From: Candidatus Cloacimonadota bacterium
GTDB taxonomy: Bacteria > Cloacimonadota > Cloacimonadia > Cloacimonadales > JAMOQM01
Reading direction: 5' to 3'
Assembly: GCA_027064005.1 (NCBI GenBank)
Contig: JAMOQM010000067.1
Coordinates: 1 to 46,348, forward strand
DNA length: 46,348 nt
Of the stretch, positions 43,622 through 46,348 are shown piece after piece. Position 1 is the stretch's first letter, and every line of letters begins with the position of its first letter. Under the pieces are notes generated by a model. The model searched no databases and was not told the origin of the DNA. It saw nothing but the letters and a program-made list of their open reading frames with translations. The position numbers and the translations under genes were made by a program.

Positions 43622-46015
43622 ATGTTTTCCTTAATCACTGACATCGGATCTACTACCACAAAATCATATTTATGTGATAAAAGCGGTAAAGTATTAAGCA
43701 TTGCCAAAGTTCCCACGACAGTTGAGAAGCCTTTTGAAGATGTGTCTATCGGTTTTTTTAATGCCTTAAAAGAGATTGAAAAATCAAAAAACATAATCCT
43801 TTTTTCCGACGGTAAATTTTCCCCGGCTGTTGATGTCTATTTTACAAGTTCTGCAGGTGGAGGTTTACAAGTTACAGTTGTTGGATTAACCGAGCTATAT
43901 TCTGCAAAGATTGGAACAAAAGCAGCACTTGGTTCCGGAGCAATAATAAGTAATATCATTTGCGGAGGTGATAATAGAAGCGAACAGAAAAAAATAGCGG
44001 AGTTAAAGAAATCTTCTCCTGACTTAATTCTTTTTGCCGGAGGTGCGGATTCCGAATTTATTAGTATTGTTTGTAGAATGGCTAAGTTTATCGAAGAAGC
44101 AGATGTGAAAAATAAATTTAAGAAAAGCAATACGCCGATAATTTTTAGCGGTAATATTTATGCAATTCCAGATGTGAAAAAAATATTAAAAAACTATCCT
44201 CTCTTTATTGAAGAAAATATCTGTAATAACTTCAAATACAGAGGTGAAAATCTTCAAAAAAGAGTATTGGAGATTTTTCAAAAACATGTAATGCACGATG
44301 CTCCCGGATATCCGAAAATTGTAGAACTTACGAGAAATAAAATCCTTCCCACTCCCATAGCCGTAAGCAAAGCAATGAGTTTATTAGGAAAAGAAAAAAA
44401 TATCCTGCTTTTTGATATTGGTGGAGCAACAACTGATGTTTATACTTTTTATAACGGTAAATTTTTTCGTTCCGTATCAGCCAATATCGGAATGAGTTAC
44501 AGTATTGTAAATACTCTTTTGGAATGTGGAATCGACAACATAAAAAAATATCTGACAGCGAACATTAAAGATAATGAAATTTTAAATTATATTGGCCATA
44601 AATACTTAAATCCAACTCAATTACCGAACAATAAAAAGGAAGAATTAATAGAAGTCTCAATTGCCATAAATGCCATAAACAAGGCAATAGAAAACCATTT
44701 TAAGCTTTATAAAAAAGAATTTGACGAGATATTATCACAAAGACCTTGGTTAGATATTTTTCTGCAACGAAATAAAGAAATGGAATTTGATATTGTTATC
44801 GGTTCGGGAGGAATAATATCCAATAATAATGTTTTTTGTAGAAAAATGATTTTTGCAAATATAAACATAAAGCATTCAAAATCTCTTTTTGATAAAGATT
44901 TCCTTTTCCCTCATATTGGAATAACAAGCGATAAGGATAAAGATTTTGCGATGAGTTTGTTAAAAAACTCATTACATGAAATTGACTTTAAGGGAAATAT
45001 TTCACAAAAAATATTTTTGGGTAATTTGTCGCATAATGAATCCTTATTTGAAAATAATCCAAAAGTAACGATAAATATAGTTCCCGAAGCAATTGGAAAA
45101 ATAAATAAAAGAAAAGTAAAATCGGGTGAGATAATTTTTGAAACAAGCAGAAAAGTATTTAAAAAATACTATATTTCATTACCGGTTAATGATGACTTTG
45201 AATTAATCTATCAAACATCCAAAAAGAAATTGAAAGAAAAGGACTTAATTTTATCTTTTAAGAAGCATATTTATTATTTTAAATTTTATGCTCCATTTGA
45301 TTGTGAGATTATAGAAATTAATAAATATCAAATAGTTATTTCGGAATTGAGAACCCTCGATGAAATTGAAAATTATCCTTTGGCAAAAAGCAGATTTGAA
45401 TTAAAAGAATTGAAAAAAATAATAAATCAACCAACAAAACATTATAAAGATAAGCTTGTTAACGGAATTTTCTATTACAATGATATTCTCTTATCTTCAC
45501 AAGTTTACAAACGGTTTATTTTATCTCCAATGACTGGAACAATAACAAAATTTAATTTTGATGATTTAACAATATCAATGAAACGTCTGATAGAACGAAC
45601 CAAAATAACAACTTTTGCGAGTGGGGAAATCACTGAAATAAATGACGATACAATTAAAATAAAAACAATCGGGACAAAAGTAAAATGCAAGTTTGGATTT
45701 GGGAAATCTCAGTTTGCTACTATCGGAAAAAATGCAACCTTTATAAGAAATGAATCTGATTTCAATTCTTTTATGGAAAGTAGTTTTTCAATAGCAATTA
45801 GCTTTAATTTACCGTACAAAAAGTTTTTGATTCTCTCCGAAAAAGAAAATAAATCAATAATCATTATTAATGATTTTGCAGAATTTATTGTTTCGGATTT
45901 GTTTGAGGATATAATTGAAAAATTAATGAAAAATAGAATATACTGCTCTGTTAAAACACGAATGAAATCAGGAGTGGAAAGACCGTTTATTTATTATGAA
46001 AATAAAAATGAATAA
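43622..46015 (+). CDS. MutL/GlmL-like ASKHA ATPase, long form
   Basis: The protein has about 797 residues. The first ~440 match the MutL/GlmL family, ASKHA ATPases encoded with adenosylcobalamin-dependent mutases such as glutamate mutase and ornithine or lysine aminomutases, thought to repair or reactivate the enzyme. Motifs are SLITDIGSTTTKSYL (phosphate 1), FTSSAGGGLQVTVVGLTELY, LILFAGGADSEFIS, PIIFSGN, KNILLFDIGGATTDVYTF (phosphate 2) and VIGSGGIISNN. A further ~350 residues, beta-rich and including LILSFKKHIYYFKFYAPFDC, extend beyond usual GlmL length. No mutase gene lies in the window. The frame also allows a TTG 6 bases upstream; the ribosome site is weak. The ribosome-site weakness and the 8-base gap suggest coupling to the lipoprotein gene. 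Confidence 0.85.
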   Translation: MFSLITDIGSTTTKSYLCDKSGKVLSIAKVPTTVEKPFEDVSIGFFNALKEIEKSKNIILFSDGKFSPAVDVYFTSSAGGGLQVTVVGLTELYSAKIGTKAALGSGAIISNIICGGDNRSEQKKIAELKKSSPDLILFAGGADSEFISIVCRMAKFIEEADVKNKFKKSNTPIIFSGNIYAIPDVKKILKNYPLFIEENICNNFKYRGENLQKRVLEIFQKHVMHDAPGYPKIVELTRNKILPTPIAVSKAMSLLGKEKNILLFDIGGATTDVYTFYNGKFFRSVSANIGMSYSIVNTLLECGIDNIKKYLTANIKDNEILNYIGHKYLNPTQLPNNKKEELIEVSIAINAINKAIENHFKLYKKEFDEILSQRPWLDIFLQRNKEMEFDIVIGSGGIISNNNVFCRKMIFANINIKHSKSLFDKDFLFPHIGITSDKDKDFAMSLLKNSLHEIDFKGNISQKIFLGNLSHNESLFENNPKVTINIVPEAIGKINKRKVKSGEIIFETSRKVFKKYYISLPVNDDFELIYQTSKKKLKEKDLILSFKKHIYYFKFYAPFDCEIIEINKYQIVISELRTLDEIENYPLAKSRFELKELKKIINQPTKHYKDKLVNGIFYYNDILLSSQVYKRFILSPMTGTITKFNFDDLTISMKRLIERTKITTFASGEITEINDDTIKIKTIGTKVKCKFGFGKSQFATIGKNATFIRNESDFNSFMESSFSIAISFNLPYKKFLILSEKENKSIIIINDFAEFIVSDLFEDIIEKLMKNRIYCSVKTRMKSGVERPFIYYENKNE

Positions 46016-46097
46016 AAAAATGCTAAAATTTTTCATAACTTATTTCAAAAAATATTTGCCTTCATTATTGGTTGGCATCATCTCTATTTTCTTTCCT

Positions 46098-46348
46098 TGT
46101 CATCCTTCCCGATAAATCGGGAATTGAGGATCTGAATTTTTAGAATGGTTTTCTTTTTTTTTGTCATCCTCAACTCGATTGGGGATCTGTATTACGAGAA
46201 TGGTTTTCTTTTTTTTGTCATCCTCAACTCGATTGAGGATCTGTATTACGATGATAGTTTTCTTTTTTTGTCATCCTCAACTCGATTGAGGATCTGTATT
46301 ACGATGATAGTTTTCTTTTTTTGTCATCCTCAACTCGATTGGGGATCT
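46098..46348. repeat. Tandem ~53-base hairpin repeats, continuing past the window
   Basis: Units begin TGTCATCCT at 46098, 46162, 46216, 46269 and 46322, giving spacings of 64, 54, 53 and 53 bases. The typical unit holds a hairpin (ATCCTCAA CTCGA TTGAGGAT, or TTGGGGAT with G-T pairs), then CTGTATTACGA(T/G)(G/A)AT(A/G)G, then TTTTCTTTTTT. The first unit instead has TTCCCGATAAATCGGGA. Imperfect older copies lie at 41950-42131. The array resembles the widespread GTCATCCT...GGATCT intergenic repeats, and the last unit is cut by the window edge. Bases 46016-46097 between the MutL-like gene and the array show nothing else. Confidence 0.88.

Noticed and set aside
46098-46348. CRISPR array at the right end
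   Set aside because: The units are near-identical over their whole length, including the would-be spacers, contain T-runs, and no cas gene is present. This is a tandem repeat, not a CRISPR.

Overview
The window is 46 kb of AT-rich, densely packed bacterial DNA with very short gaps, many 1-4 base stop/start overlaps and strong AGGAGG-type ribosome sites. Several genes point to a Gram-negative anaerobe of the Fibrobacteres-Chlorobi-Bacteroidetes (FCB) superphylum. These are two PorV/PorQ-like outer-membrane proteins, a large secreted protein with a type IX-style C-terminal sorting domain, a DUF5723-like barrel, a carbamate kinase and a MutL/GlmL-type aminomutase accessory protein. My best guess is a Cloacimonadota-like lineage; this is inferred from gene content and style, not from a marker gene search.

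Layout. (a) 1-392: 3' end of carbamate kinase (+), closed by a terminator shared with the opposing operon. (b) 446-5373 (-): THUMP-like methyltransferase, porin, short phosphate-type periplasmic binding protein and chemoreceptor. The last three are tightly coupled. (c) 5498-9366 (-): a TetR repressor with a palindromic operator, followed 11 bases later by a 1082-residue secreted multidomain adhesin-like protein. (d) 9408-11485: a decayed zone with a broken YhcG/DUF1016 nuclease gene and two palindromic repeats. (e) 11486-19905 (+): WecA/TagO-like transferase, MBL hydrolase, TPR lipoprotein, DUF5683-like membrane protein, lipoprotein, UvrD/PcrA helicase, PorV-like protein and dxr. (f) 19970-23076: a hybrid histidine kinase with a degenerate receiver and a C-terminal Cys-rich domain, followed by a free-standing copy of that domain. 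(g) 23272-27204: PTS IIA, PorV-like protein, folP, cdaA and coaE. (h) 27360-34593: rpmF-plsX-fabH-fabD-fabG-acpP-fabF, a terminator, then rnc and a radical SAM gene. (i) 34615-41797: lipoprotein, beta-barrel, VWA membrane protein, FAD dehydrogenase and an AhpD-GAF fusion. (j) 41798-46348: a repeat-rich zone containing a truncated duplicate of a lipoprotein gene start, the intact lipoprotein, a long MutL-like ATPase, and tandem ~53-base repeats running off the window end.

How the genes work together. Most of the plus strand is housekeeping: fatty acid initiation and elongation, isoprenoid precursor, folate, CoA, c-di-AMP, RNA processing and DNA repair. Envelope proteins are interleaved with these. 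The most interesting accessory items are a predicted self-contained methionine sulfoxide reductase (AhpD CxxC domain fused to an fRMsr-like GAF), the duplicated seven-cysteine domain of the sensor kinase, the repressor/secreted-protein pair with its operator, the porin/binding protein/chemoreceptor set, and the repeat-bounded segment with a duplicated gene fragment.
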